DNA from: Puffinus mauretanicus
Taxonomy: Eukaryota; Chordata; Aves; Procellariiformes; Procellariidae
Length of the DNA: 64,000 nucleotides
Reading direction: 5' to 3'
Assembly: GCA_023333565.1 (NCBI GenBank)
Contig: JAJKFH010003229.1
Span: forward strand, 2,144,001-2,208,000
Positions 63,116-64,000 of the stretch are shown piece by piece (within the stretch, counting starts at the first letter, position 1; each line of letters starts with the position of its first letter). The translations under genes and the position numbers were made by a program. The notes beneath the pieces were generated by a model, which worked only from the letters and a program-made list of their open reading frames with translations, made no database searches and was not told the DNA's origin.

Positions 63116-64000
63116 TCCCTTCAGTGGAACAGCCTATATGCTGTGTAGAAGTTTATAATATGCACAGACTCTGAGGTCACTATAAACAAATGAAATGAGA
63201 CAATTCTAGTTAAAAATATCAAGAGGTATGCTTTTGAAAAATATTATTTTTCTGTTTGATTATACTAATATATAACGGGAATCAGAACACAGGTTATTTA
63301 GACCAGTCTCCTAGGAATGGCAGTAAAGATATTTGTTTTAGTACAGCTAAAGCAAATAACAATAATAATTGAAGAAATACTTTGTTCATCTGTTGACATG
63401 TAATTAATTACTGTGCACAGCTCAGCAGGAGATGATGTTTGAAATATTGTCCCAGCACATACCAGATGTCCTACTTTCATATAATGGAAAAGAAAAATGC
63501 AGGTTTAGCAAAGTGTAATATCTCTCAGATTATCCCAGCTCTATAATAGACAAAGGTTAATGATGGATGCCTATAAAAACATGCAACAGACTATTCAGCA
63601 TTCCCAAACTTTCAGACAATGACAATTTATAATGAGTTAGAGAGACCACATAGAACATGAGATTTTTTTTCCTTAACTGAACACTAATCTCCTGGCTTTG
63701 GAGATCTGGATCTCTCTCTCTAAGGAAATCTGTATTGGCATCAAAAGGAGGAATTAATGGGGTAATATAAATTTGCTATCAACTGCATTTATATATGGAG
63801 CTGTACAAAAGCAGACCCCTATGCAATACTTACACCTAGCAGTGGACTTGCAGAACCGCAAGCTGAGCTTCACTCAGCTTTGGGATCACATAAGGTACTG
63901 CATTTTAAGTTTAGTTGTTTCTTTACCAAGTTAGGAACGTTAAAAAAGCTATCCTTTGTATAATAATGTATAGAGCCAGTACATCTCAGGATTCAGTGTT
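63116..64000. other. AT-rich non-coding DNA, no gene recognised
   Basis: Nothing recognisable was seen between the MIR-like element and the end of the window. The only notable feature is a short TC run near 63711-63720. Confidence 0.55.

Noticed and set aside
1..64000. CRISPR arrays, bacterial operons, riboswitches, rRNA or tRNA genes
   Set aside because: The window is vertebrate-like; no regularly spaced repeats, no tRNA box pairs and no rRNA sequence were seen.

Overview
This window looks like a stretch of avian nuclear chromosome, either intergenic or inside a very long intron. The main evidence is five CR1 (chicken repeat 1) LINE copies. They show the CR1 reverse transcriptase, the CR1 ORF1 esterase-like domain and the octamer 3' end (GATTCTAT repeats, or CACAGAAT read on the opposite strand). 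The background is AT-rich and CpG-poor, with several decayed MIR-like SINEs of amniote type. A turtle or crocodilian is less likely but not excluded. I found no host protein-coding exon, rRNA, tRNA, CRISPR array or bacterial-type operon. Almost all open frames outside the CR1 copies are short, overlap each other on both strands and resemble no family I recognise.

Layout. 1-3778: unique AT-rich DNA. 3779-4783: CR1 copy A (+ strand), 5'-truncated, carrying the end of ORF2. 4784-19543: AT-rich DNA with a MIR-like fragment near 10.1 kb, perfect short palindromes near 9.1-9.3 kb and a small CpG cluster near 18 kb. 19544-24690: the main structure. An older minus-strand CR1 (copy C, halves 19544-19729 and 23277-24690) is split by a younger plus-strand CR1 (copy B, 19730-23276). 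Copy B keeps part of ORF1 and nearly all of ORF2 in broken form. 24691-47750: AT-rich DNA with a cluster of three MIR-like copies at 34.1-37.4 kb. 47751-49835: two minus-strand CR1 copies (D and E) lying head to tail. 49836-64000: AT-rich DNA with a GC-rich patch at 55.74-56.26 kb, a 28-bp perfect palindrome at 57.6 kb and a well-preserved MIR-like copy at 62.9-63.1 kb.

How the parts relate. Copies A and B are close relatives, differing by roughly two dozen mismatches over about 420 aligned bases by eye. They share a one-base frameshift inside ORF2, which suggests they come from a lineage whose source already carried it, or that the reading of the family frame needs checking. Copies C, D and E belong to older families with damaged reverse transcriptase active sites. 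Every CR1 copy here appears dead.

No convincing undescribed biological system was found. The most interesting items are the CR1-into-CR1 nesting with a resulting fusion reading frame, the shared frameshift of A and B, and the cluster of MIR-like copies that could be tested for exaptation.
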